64,000 nt of DNA. Origin: Closterium sp. Naga37s-1 (Eukaryota > Streptophyta > Zygnematophyceae > Desmidiales > Closteriaceae). Positions 54,813 to 64,000 of the stretch are shown here, piece by piece. The notes under the pieces were generated by a model that saw only the letters and a list, made by a program, of their open reading frames with translations, ran no database searches and was not told the DNA's origin. Every line of letters starts with the position of its first letter. Position 1 is the first letter of the stretch. Both the position numbers and the translations under genes were made by a program. The stretch is from NCBI GenBank assembly GCA_947471745.1, contig CANJKZ010000108.1, positions 1,589,001 to 1,653,000 of the forward strand, given 5' to 3'.

Positions 54813-56842
54813 AATATGGTTCTATATTCGCTTAGGTATCTTGAAGCCAAGCTCTCGTTGTTGGTGTCTAAGCAGCCAGCACAAAGAGCTCGGGAAAAAT
54901 AACACACACAAAAATCCTTGACTCTCTGAGCTTGCACGCTAACACTCCGATAGTCTACTAAAATTGTGAGATATGGCAGTCCTGAGAAAAAACTCTTAGG
55001 GTTTCCGGAAGACCTGGGAACCAAGTGCAGGCAGCTTGCAAGACGGACGAGCTTGTCCTTGGATATGAACAGCCAAAGAGGACGTCAGCCACTGGCTGAA
55101 AAAAAGCAGCTTACAGCCTGTAGGAGAGCGAGAGGAAGGATAAGAGCTTCCTGTCAATCATGCAGTTTCTATGGTGTTCTGAGAACCACAATCTCTCCTC
55201 CCCAGCCCACACACCATACCATTCGTGTTACAGTACAGAGAACCACCATCAATATGTCTGTTTCTTGAGCCTCATCGCTGTAGTGTAGGGTAGACGTACG
55301 CTGAACCTGGGCGTACTTCTCGAGAACAACGAACGGGTCGACCGTTCGGCTGCTCGGCTGTTGCGCTGGCAAGGTTCGGAGCAAGGGTGTTGCGCGATTG
55401 GCTGACATGGCGGAGACGGAGGCACAGGATAGGCGGGAGAGGTTGCAGGGTGGGGGAGGAAGTGAGGAGGGAAGGGGAGGAGATGCGCACTGAAGCAGGT
55501 GCTTTCGCGCGAAAGCACATCACAAGGGGAGGGGCAGATGAGGCGAAGCCGTCGCGTCCAACGAGGGTGGGTCAGGTGGAACGCCACTGGCTGAGATTGC
55601 CACCGTGGCAGAAAGGGAATCCCGTTCTGGGGAATGGTGGCTGGAAGAAAGTTGGGTTTGTCGGGACTCGGTCGGAACTCGGGGGAGTCGGGATCCGGTC
55701 AGGGGAATTATGTGGGGGAAGCGGACAGGTCACCGCAAGCGGGCATGTTGCGGAAACCGTGCGGGGAGGGGGAAACCGGTGGGACACGAGATAAAGGGGG
55801 GGGTGTATGTGTCTCGTTGTTGCAAGTCCCTCCCTCATCGATGAGGCCAGTGGAGTCGAGTGCCTGTCGAAAATGACTCCATCGATGCGTGAAAAGCAAA
55901 ACGGCAGGTAGCTTGACCTCTGGGTGGAGGGAAGGGCCGACAACGGCATCGCCGCCATGTCATGGCTGTGCTGTGCATGGCAGCTTTGGGAAATCCACAT
56001 CAGATCGGACCCTACCTGATGCTGATGATGGCATTTCGCTGATCTGGTGGGCAGAATTGTGAGCTGAAGTGCAGGCTAGGGTTGTATGCGCACGTGCCTC
56101 CTCCCAACGTCAATTCCTCCTTGGCCAACCACGCACAGTCGGTGGTTTGGACCGAATTTACTGAGCATCACAACGCGACAGCACTGTATGATCGACAAAT
56201 CACCGCATTTCCATACGCTTGCCACTTTCATTCGATGCACCTAGCCAGAATTAGGAGGCAATTCTACACAACAGACTACTGCCATATGGAGCACTTCCTT
56301 ACACGAAGGAATATATTTCTTTCAATATAAAATGCTTCTAACTTCACTCTACCTCCGCCCATTTTTCAGCCTAGCCTGACTTCCATGTACTCTTTGAAAA
56401 TCACAACACATGCCGCGGTCTCCCTGCCCCCACCGCAATAAGGGGAGCGCGAGAGACCCGCGTTGGAGTTGCAGTGTTAACAGTTAGTCAGGTCAGGTCG
56501 CTGTAGAACACTTCCTTGCGAAGAACAAGAGAGTACAGTTAAGTGAAGTTGTTACCTTACTGGGGTTTGGTGGGCATGCTACGTGTGCTGTGCATGCAGA
56601 CAAATAACCTTCAATCAGCCCATTTATACACAGAGCCTAAATTCAGAGGGAAAGTGAAGTACTGATAGGAAACACAATCCAAGTCCAGCAGGGGGTGATG
56701 CTTCCAGAGAGCAGCAACTAGGGATAACACGCTCGGGACTTCCTGTGCATGCTACACATCATGTGTATCCGCTGCCAGATACGGAGTATTGCATCCAAAA
56801 ACACTAAGATTGCATGAAACTTCATCTCACGTTGCAAGTGCA
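54813..56842. other. intergenic between SHMT and the lipid phosphatase gene
   Basis: Holds the SHMT promoter side and the lipid phosphatase 3' flank. Open frames of up to about 140 codons (55.25-56.00 kb, both strands) overlap each other and show no family features, so I do not call them. Confidence 0.45.
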
Positions 56843-59800
56843 TCAGACCTGTGACGACCCATCATCACCGTTGGCAGGCACATCCAGCGAAGAGTCAATA
56901 TTGTCATCCAAAACAGCTCCTCTAGACACCTCAGACCTGACCACATCGCGAGGGAGATGACCTGTTGTGATAACATGCCAGCCCCGGGAAGTGGTGTCAG
57001 GATCCATATGAGATGAGAACGATTTTTCAGTCGAGTATAAAAATATGATTTTTTTTTAAAGTGTGTAACACTTTCTAAAAATGTGTATTGTGAAAGCGCA
57101 GCTTACTGTAGCGAAGCAAGGCAACGGCGAATTACTATTCGCCGAGTACATAACGAGGGTTGGAGGCCTTTTGGCCTCCACCCACGTCTTCATTTCGGAA
57201 CTTTGCAGTTCCATTCCCCACCCACCCACCCTAGTCGTATACTTGTAAAATCTATAATTAGGTTGGACGATAATGATGTAATTACTGCAACTGTAATGAA
57301 GCACGTTGCCTTTGCAAGAACAGAAAGCAAGCTTTCTCAATATGCCAATTCAGGGGAGTGGTGACAGGTTCCATAATGTCAATAACAGCAGCAGATACGA
57401 GCGCGATGGCAACACGTGCGAGATGGCAACAACAGTTACGAAAACATGACACAGCATTCCAGAGGCAACACAACTGGAGTACACTTCACGCATGCAACAG
57501 AAATAGACACCCTTGCAGGTGACTACAGCCAAATGGCAGCAACCACAGAGTTTGGGGCTGATGAAGGTGAGTATGTTTGTTGAGTGAGGATAGAGTAGAT
57601 CCACTGAATCACAAGAGGGAGGAGAAGCAGAAGGGCTCTAACGATCGTGAAACAGGCACTGACAAAAGGGGCGACGGGAGACAGTGTGCGGGGGTGGCAG
57701 AGGGAGTGGATGTGAGGAAGCGCAGGTGATAATGCAACGTACAGTAGTCATGGCGCAGCGAGGGGATTGGTTATAAGTTGTCTCGAAACCAACCTATGTC
57801 ACGAGGTCAGGTGAGAATGTAACGTACAGTAGTCATGATGCAGAGATGGGTAGTGGATGAAGTAGCACACAGCAGCACAGGAGATTGGTTTGAAGACGTC
57901 TCGAAATCAACCTATGTCACAAGGTCAGGTGAGAATGTAACGTACAGTAATCATGGCGCAGCGATGGGTAATGCATGAAGTAGCAGATAGCAGCAAAGGA
58001 GATGCCTGCATCACAAAAAGCGCCAAGGAAGGAGACAGGTAAGGAGAGGAAGAAAGAGGCTGCGTCGAGAAGTGGGGAGGAGGACACGCAAGGCAGGAGA
58101 TATTACAGGGTTTGAAAACAGACCCGCTGGGCACAATGAAACTATAAGATGGCAGGGAGGGAGGAGATGCGCCAACAAAGCCGCTCACTCGCCGCGTCCT
58201 TATGGTCTTGTACACAAAGACTACAACACGTCAACAGTAGAGCTGCGAGCACATAGCATACAAGCAGGCAGGAACAAACCAGAGCCAGCTATGTACAATT
58301 ACGGCATGATCAACCACGCACCGATGAGACTGCCAACAAAGACGTCAAAAGGAAAGTGCCAGTAGTCATCGATGCGCGTGATTCCAACAGCAATTCCCCC
58401 CACCAGCGGCAGCGCAGGGGGCAGGAGGCGCCAGAGGTGAGCGGAGGAGGATGAGATTGAATGGAGCTTGGCTGCTAGAAAGAGAGAGAGATAGGCCAGG
58501 CCTGAAAAGGACACTGCATTTGGAACGGGAAGGGGGGGGAAGGGGGAGGGGGGGTTTGAAAGGGGGGGGGATGGGACATGGAGGGACAATGCGTACAGTC
58601 AATTAATGGTTCACACATAACAAAAGAAGACGGAGGTCTAAAAAAAGGTCCAGGTCAGGAGTTGTAGGTCAGAAAGAGGAAGCAAAGGGGCATATGAGAT
58701 GAGGCACACACATACCTGACGCATGGCCACTTGGAAAGCTCTTTCTTCCTTCGCTAACAATGGACGGATTGCCGTTACACAACGCATTGCCACTGCTGCT
58801 GTACACCTGAAGAGGAAGGGAGGGGGGCGAGCGAGGGGAGTTGAGATATTCGAGTGTTCCTCCAGTGATTTACAGCGAAACGTTTCCTATCACAGACTAC
58901 TTGTTTTGATTAAAGCTCGCGTCTCATATTTTCTCCGTTTAACACTTGGTTGGGTTTGGGCCTCCGTGACTGGTTTGCTATTGACGAGCTGGGGTAAATT
59001 TCTGCCGAAACCAATCACGGACTTGCGTAACCAACCAAGTGTTAAACGCTTGTAAATATGAGACGCGAGCTTTAAGAATATTCTTACGCAAGACACGGAA
59101 ATATGGCAACCTGGCAGCGGCAGGGTGGTAGTGGCAGGGTGGTAACGGCTCACACACAAACACACGAGAAGGGGTGCACAGACAGTTAGAAGGAATGTAT
59201 GGACGAGGGAAAACGACACCAAAACAGAAGCTGACTTGACTTCGAGGCACCTCAAAAGGAAACAAAAAGCTGCTAGCTTGACTCACAGGGACCCCTGAGG
59301 GGAAGCATCTGATGAAGAAATCGGGGCGGGGGCGGCCAACAGAGACCTTGAGAGCATCAGTGATAAGAATGGTGGAGAAGAAGGCAAAGAGCAGGCCTGG
59401 TGGGCAAAGAGGGGAGGAGAGGAGGGGAGATGCGAGAAATGGACGTGAGAGGGCGAGGGGGAGGAAGGGTGGAAGGGACTTTGAGAATTCTCTCAACAGC
59501 GACTTTGAAAGCCTCGGTGACGAGTATGGTGGAGAAGAAGGCAAAGAGCAGGCCTGGAGAGCAAAAGAGGGAAGAGAATTTTGAAAATATCAAAAGTCAA
59601 ATCTGTCAGTCAATGGTGCTTGTGTGGTGGACGTCAAGGAAGTAACTCTGAGAGGTCTGCTCACATAACGACAAGCCCTGTCAGTCAGTGCAACGCACCT
59701 AGCAGAGAGTGGTGGAAATCCAAGAGGCCCTTCCGGACGGAGTAGTGAACAAGGAAAGCGATAGCAGCAGGAGCCAGGTGACTTTATAGTCGGCTCAAAA

Positions 59801-60718
59801 GTCAATTCACCTGGCTTGGAGGAGTGTGGCTCAGGGCAACGCACCTAGCACGGAGTGGTGGATGTCTACAATGTCCTTGCGGATTGGCTTGCAAGTCAAC
59901 TCAACAAATGACAAGTCTCTGTGCAACGCACCTAGCACGGAGTGGTGGATGTCTACAATGTCCTTGCGGATTGGCTTGCAAGTCAACTCAACAAATGACA
60001 AGTCTCTGTGCAACGCACCTAGCACGGAGTGGTGGATGTCCACAATGTCCCTCCGGATGGCGTAGCGAACGAGGAACGCAATGGCAGCAGGAGCCAGAGT
60101 GAGGAGTGGCGGGGCTAGAAAGTCCAGACAAGACGACAAGCAGTGCAACGCACCTAGCACGGAGTGGTGAATGTCCACGATGTCCCTGCGGATGGCGTAG
60201 TGAACAAGGAAAGCGATGGCAGCAGGACCCAGAGCGATCACCTGGTGGATACAGGGTTACATGAAGGTGTGAACGTGAAAAACCGTGAAGCAGTGATACA
60301 CACACTGCTGCTGCTGCTGCTGCTGCTGCTGCTACTCACACTGCTGCCTTCAACAACCAAGCATGAGGTAGAACCATTATTCAGAATTGAGCGAAAATCC
60401 GCATGCAGAATCTAGACATAACTTGCCAAATTAGTTTTTTTTCATGCTGCCGACGCATTTAGAGAATCTGGAACTTATGAATGCACGCAATCTTACCGGG
60501 ACAGCCCATGACGGGACGGTGTTGTCCAGTAACGGGTACATCAACCCTTCCATGTCCTCGGAATCTACGAATCTCGGAAACGGCTCGATGAAATTGACGG
60601 CGATCGCTCCAGCGACTATAAGCAGCAGCACACCCCAGTCAACAACATATTTAAGAAAAATGGCTTTCAGGGAACCGCGGCGTCTTGTGGCCTGACCGTT
60701 GGTCGCCACGTCAGGCAT
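56843..60718 (-). CDS. LPP: lipid phosphate phosphatase (PAP2 family), gene 1
   Basis: Exons are 60718-60497, 60241-60154, 59396-59287, 58806-58716, 58501-58322, 58005-57946 and 56961-56843, giving 289 residues, the usual LPP size. It is a multi-span membrane enzyme that removes phosphate from phosphatidic acid and related lipids. The three catalytic motifs are complete: KVSVGRPRP (KX6RP), FPSGHAS (PSGH) and [13 protein letters not shown] (SRX5HX3D form). Hydrophobic helices are [71 protein letters not shown] and [12 protein letters not shown]. The last exon ([14 protein letters not shown] tail) is chosen because its phase fits and it ends in a stop; this is the least certain part. The third intron contains MITE copy B. 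Confidence 0.87.
57724..57950 (-). repeat. copies of LPP gene 1 exon 6 end with damaged palindromes
   Basis: The exon end and donor (AACGTACAGTARTCATGRYGCAG on the plus strand) occur at about 57736, 57820 and 57940. Damaged palindromes lie at 57771-57790 and 57891-57909 (TTTGAAGACGTCTCGAAA), each between two copies. Confidence 0.8.
58910..59075. mobile_element. MITE copy B, TTAA-flanked, in LPP intron 3
   Basis: 166 bp with TTAAAGCTCGCGTCTCATAT at the left and the exact inverse at the right, both inside TTAA. The inverted ends extend through CTTGGTTGG. No coding capacity. TTAA target sites suggest a piggyBac-type parent, which is inference. Confidence 0.85.
59300..59600 (-). repeat. extra copy of LPP gene 1 exon 3 with palindrome
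   Basis: The start of exon 59396-59287 ([19 protein letters not shown]) recurs at about 59555-59500 with its acceptor. The damaged palindrome CTTTGAG-AATT-CTCTCAA is at 59479-59496. Confidence 0.8.
59690..60150 (-). repeat. four extra copies of LPP gene 1 exon 2
   Basis: Copies of [22 protein letters not shown] with the CTAG/GTGCGTTG donor lie at about 60100-60015, 59980-59930, 59895-59840 and 59765-59695. The two middle ones are an 88-bp tandem pair. The palindrome-like CTTTATAGTCGGCTCAAAAG is at 59782-59801 between copies. Confidence 0.85.
60301..60335. repeat. (CTG)n microsatellite
   Basis: About nine CTG units in LPP gene 1 intron 1. Confidence 0.85.
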
Positions 60719-61431
60719 ATTGTGTCAAAAGTGCGACAAAACAATTTCTTTTGAAATAACGGAAGCAGTCCGTTCCACCGCAGTCAGGTGGGTAATCTAA
60801 CTACATGCGAAACCCGTCTCAATCAGAGGCAAGGGATGAACCTACACGGCTCTCAGAACTCAATCCACGCCGTAGTCGGCCATGCTCCTCTCATCATGGC
60901 CATCCTTCATGGAGGCGTCACGGCTCAGGTGGAACCTGGAACGGATAAAGGACAGCCATGAATTCTACCGCGCAAACAGCCATGGATGATGGGAAAGTAC
61001 AGTTGGCCAAACTTGAATGAGCAGCAACAAACAGTGGAACAAGAACAGCTTGCGAAAGACTGAACCAATCTTGCGCGAAAAGTGTAACAACGAACGAGCA
61101 CGAACGTTGTCGCCCTAAGTCGCCACATTTGCTGATTCGCTGGTTTCTGGTTCTCGAGGATTCGCGATATCTTAGAAGCTTCTCCGATACAAGTGCGCGT
61201 TATCGTAGAAGCATTCGGCTCCGCCAGCTCAGCTTACACTACAAGCTTGCCGGTGCGTACTGTGCAAGGTACAACAAGCTCAGGTCAGCATACATTATAG
61301 AAGCACACGCTAGCTCCTTAGAGAATTGAGTCCACATGAACAGCACTGTATTTAACACCTCAGAAACTTTATCGGATAGGGTTTTCTTCTCCCAGCTTTA
61401 CCAGCTATTTTGGCTCAATCTGTTTACTCCT
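60719..61431. other. intergenic between the two LPP genes
   Basis: About 710 bases containing the LPP gene 1 promoter side and the gene 2 3' flank. I see no gene, repeat family member or clear promoter element. Confidence 0.45.
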
Positions 61432-61979
61432 CTACACTCCACTAGGTTCAGTTGGCTCTTCACTAGGTTCAGGAGGCTCAAAGTCTGCAGCAAGGGCTCT
61501 CTTGCCCCCACAACACGGAACCTGGCAGGATTCCGCATCTGGGCCGAGAGACAAAAGCGGAATATCACCTACATATAACCAAGGATAAGAGGGATGGGAG
61601 GAGGAGAGGGTATAGCAAACGGAGGGTTCGGCTGAAAGCAAGTTGTGCGATGGGTGGCAAAGGAACAGAGGTAGGAACAGAGGTCTGGGGCAACAGATAG
61701 GGTGAAACATAAAATCCTATGTCAGCAAAGTTAGTAATGACACGCAACTAGCAAAACCCTTGTCAAATATGTGTAACAAATCGAATCTGTAATATGTGTA
61801 TGTATAAGACGTACAGTTCTGGTTGGACAGTGCAGGGTAGTGTAGGAAGTAGCAGATGCTTGCAACCACCATACCTGCACAGGCAAGGGTTGGTTTGGAA
61901 AGGTGGAATGCAACACAAGTGAGAAGGAGGTAAGGAGGCAAGAAGGCAAGGGGCAGGGAGCAGAAGAAAATGGTAAAGG

Positions 61980-62060
61980 AGGCCCCCAACAGTGCAGGGT
62001 AGCGCAGGAAGTAGCAGATGCTGGCAACCACCATACCTGCACAGGCAAAACGGTCAGTAG
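61980..62060 (-). repeat. second copy of LPP gene 2 exon MVVASICYFL
   Basis: An almost identical copy of exon 61874-61815 with its acceptor lies at about 62038-61985; its end reads RYPALLG. The flanking TTTGGAAAGGTGGAATGCAA block is also doubled (61893, 62069). Confidence 0.85.
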
Positions 62061-62194
62061 CAGATGTTTGGAAAGGTGGAATGCAACACAAGTGGGCAGG
62101 AGACAAGGAAGCAACAAGGCCTAGGAGCACAAGTGGGCACGGCTGAGGAGGTGGCAACACTGCAAGCAGCTGCCTGGACGGCAAACCCTGTCCT

Positions 62195-62555
62195 ACACTG
62201 GCCGAGGGGATGTGCTAGATTTATACAACCCTCCAATATCCTCTTGACTGAACTCCTACCCTCATGCCCGCATGCACTCATGCCCGCATGCACTCATGCC
62301 CTCATGCACCCATGCCCTCATGCACTCAAGCCCTCATGCACTCATGCCCTCATGCACTCATGCCCTCATGCACTCATGCCCTCATGCACTCATGCCCTCA
62401 TGCACTCATGCCCTCATGCACTCATGCCCTCACGCTCTTTTGAGTCGACTCAAAAGACACTGGCCGAGGGAATGTGCTAGATTTATACAACCCTCCAATA
62501 TCCTCTTGACTGAACTCCTACCCTCATGCCCGCATGCACTCATGCCCTCACGCTC
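62195..62555. repeat. 95-bp direct repeats, 16-bp minisatellite and palindrome
   Basis: Direct copies 62195-62290 and 62457-62552. Between them are about ten units of CTCATGCCCTCATGCA (62262-62431) and the perfect palindrome TTTTGAGTCGACTCAAAA (62438-62455). The second copy restarts one base after the palindrome. Confidence 0.9.
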
Positions 62556-62739
62556 TCATACTCTCATTGCAATCATGCAACCATGCAAACATGCAATCAT
62601 GCAATCATGCCCACAGTATCATAACATGAGCAGCACCCGCCAGGAAGCGTGCTGACGGTACTATCCTCCACAGCTGCCCCCTCCATATCCGACCCAAGCA
62701 GCCACGCGCTTACCACCACCAGTGAAAGGACAGATGAAC

Positions 62740-63003
62740 CAGGAGGCGAGAGGGAGAGTTGGAGAGAGAGGAGGGGAGGCGAGGGGGAAACGGAGGGGAA
62801 TGGAGGGGAGAGAGGAGGGGAGCGGAGGGGAGCGAGGAGGGGAAGGGAGGGGAGTGAGGAGGGGAGGGGGAGGGGAGTGGGAGAGAAGAGAGGAGGGGAA
62901 GGGACGGGAGAGAGGAGGGGAAAGGAGGGGAGAGAGGAGGGGAGGGGAGGGGAGAGAGGAGGGGAGGGGAGGGGAGAGAGGAGGGGAGGGGAGGGGAGGG
63001 GGG
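62740..63003. repeat. 260-bp purine tract (GAGGAGGGG repeats)
   Basis: Almost pure A/G on the plus strand with many GGAGGGGA and GAGAGAGG units. It lies where the missing LPP gene 2 exon would be. Confidence 0.85.
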
Positions 63004-63390
63004 TTGGTCTCACTGGAGGTGTGGCCGCTGGGGAAGCTGACTCTCGACTCCATGACACTGGAGGACGAGCCGTTGCACTGTGCGTTGCCATCGCTGCCGT
63101 ACACCTGGCATGCCATGGGGAAGAGAAAGGACAAAGGCTGAGCAAACCTGGCATGCCGTACACCTGACTTGCTCTGAGCGTTGCACTGTGCGTTGCCGGG
63201 TGGCCGGGTTGTCTCCTGAGTTGACTGAGTTGACTCAGAAGCAATCTTGACTCGTGCATTTGCTCAAGAGCTGGACTCACAGGCACGCCCGAGGGGAAGC
63301 AGACGATGAAGAAGTGTGGCCGGGGCCGGCCAATGGAGACTTTGAGTGCGTTGGTGAGCAGGAAGGTGGTCGCACAGTTGAACACGAAAC

Positions 63391-64000
63391 CTGAAGCAGG
63401 AAGAAATGGGCGCGCGGGAGATGGGGGCGCGGGAGATGGGGGCGCGGTAGATGGGGGTGAGGGAGATGGGGGCGCGGGAGATGGGGGGGCGAATGTGTGC
63501 TTTCAATTTGAGCACGATGGTGAGGAGGAAGGTGAAGACGAAACCTGGGGAGGAGGCAGAGGGTGGGGGAAAGGGAATGGGGTTCAGGGAGAGGAAGGAA
63601 TTGGTGCAAGGTGATGGGGCAAGGGAATGGAGGAATGGGAATGAGGCTAAGGGAATGGGGGGAAGGGGATATGGGCGAGGTAACAGGGGTAAAGGAATGG
63701 GCAAGGGAATGGGGGGAGAGAATGGGGGAGAATGGGGGAGAGGGTTTGGGAGAGACGGGGTGCCCAATTGAAGCCGAAAGCTGTAAAAGCAGAGAGGAAG
63801 TGGCGTTGTTGAAGCAGAACGGCGTGAGGAGGGCGAGGGCTGGGAGAAGGGATGCGAGTTGAGGGCAAGAGAAGGAGCTGATGACAAATTGTGCGGGTAA
63901 GTACGCAAGACACCTGCCGCCTTTGTGTGCCGTGAGCAGGTTGGGAGGGAGCGAGCGAGCCACGACATGGGCTGCTTGGAGATTATATATCAGGGCTGGT
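63391..64000. other. window edge: decayed LPP gene 2 exon copies
   Basis: On the minus strand, about 63551-63500 is a decayed copy of exon 63390-63281 (FVFTFLLTIVLKLK). GGGGGCGCGGGAGATG units (about 16 bp, seven times) lie at 63405-63495. No first exon is identified. Confidence 0.5.

Larger units (their letters stand above)
61432..63390 (-). pseudogene. lipid phosphate phosphatase gene 2, lacking a catalytic exon; 5' part not found
   Basis: Exons with the same lengths and phases as LPP gene 1 are 63390-63281 (110 bases, KVSIGRPRPHFF), 63104-63014 (91, SRVSFPSGHTS), 61874-61815 (60, MVVASICYFLHYPAL) and a last exon 61538-61432 (acidic tail ending EPTEPSGV). The exon that should carry the third motif, H-F-x-x-D (180 bases in gene 1), is not present between 63014 and 61874; that space is filled by a purine tract, a 16-bp minisatellite and exon copies. 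Exons 2 and 4 would still join in frame without it, but the product could not be an active phosphatase. The first two exons are not recognisable up to the window end and may lie beyond 64000. It could be an expressed inactive form or a pseudogene. Confidence 0.65.

Noticed and set aside
55249-56000. Pro/Ser-rich frames between SHMT and LPP
   Set aside because: Both strands are open over the same bases and the products are compositionally biased; no splice pattern or homology recognised.

Overview
This is nuclear DNA of a green plant, most likely a streptophyte alga (a desmid such as Closterium would fit, but I cannot prove the genus) or an early land plant. The evidence is spliced genes with GT-AG introns, plant-type gene families (a GT37 fucosyltransferase of the xyloglucan type, a stand-alone plastid 3-dehydroquinate synthase, a TL17-like thylakoid lumen pentapeptide protein, an RBL13-like rhomboid), a cytosolic-type tRNA-Ala, and no operons.

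Layout: GT37 fucosyltransferase (+, 0.2-10.7 kb); PP2C phosphatase (-, 12.2-14.9); plastid DUF3598-like protein (+, 16.6-19.7); CBP3/UQCC1 chaperone (-, 20.1-22.1); RBL13-like rhomboid (-, 23.1-24.6); DHQ synthase (+, 25.7-29.9); cytochrome P450 of the CYP97/CYP746 type (+, 30.6-38.3); type II membrane SGNH-fold protein (-, 39.0-46.8) with a tRNA-Ala(AGC) inside one intron; TL17-like protein (+, 47.5-50.7); long SHM6/7-type serine hydroxymethyltransferase (-, 51.5-54.8); lipid phosphate phosphatase (-, 56.8-60.7); and a second, damaged lipid phosphate phosphatase (-, from 61.4 kb towards the window end). Exon joins were worked out by hand from splice sites and frame. For eight of the twelve genes (PP2C, DUF3598-like, CBP3, rhomboid, DHQS, P450, TL17, SHMT, LPP1 among them) the joined lengths are exact multiples of three, which supports the models. 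The genes do not form one pathway; they are a random slice of cell wall, plastid, mitochondrial and lipid functions.

The striking feature is the introns. Nearly every intron-rich gene carries extra, mostly decayed copies of pieces of its own exons, often with the splice site still attached. Where one copy ends and the next begins there is very often a short palindrome with the plan TTTTGAG-N4-CTCAAAA, whose central four bases are usually self-complementary (TCGA, ACGT, AATT, GCGC). More than thirty such sites lie in the window. I regard this link between palindrome and duplication as the best candidate for an undescribed process here. Other repeats include 16-, 19-, 20-, 28- and 31-bp minisatellites, a 134-bp tandem array that contains a coding exon, two TTAA-flanked MITEs and a solo LTR.
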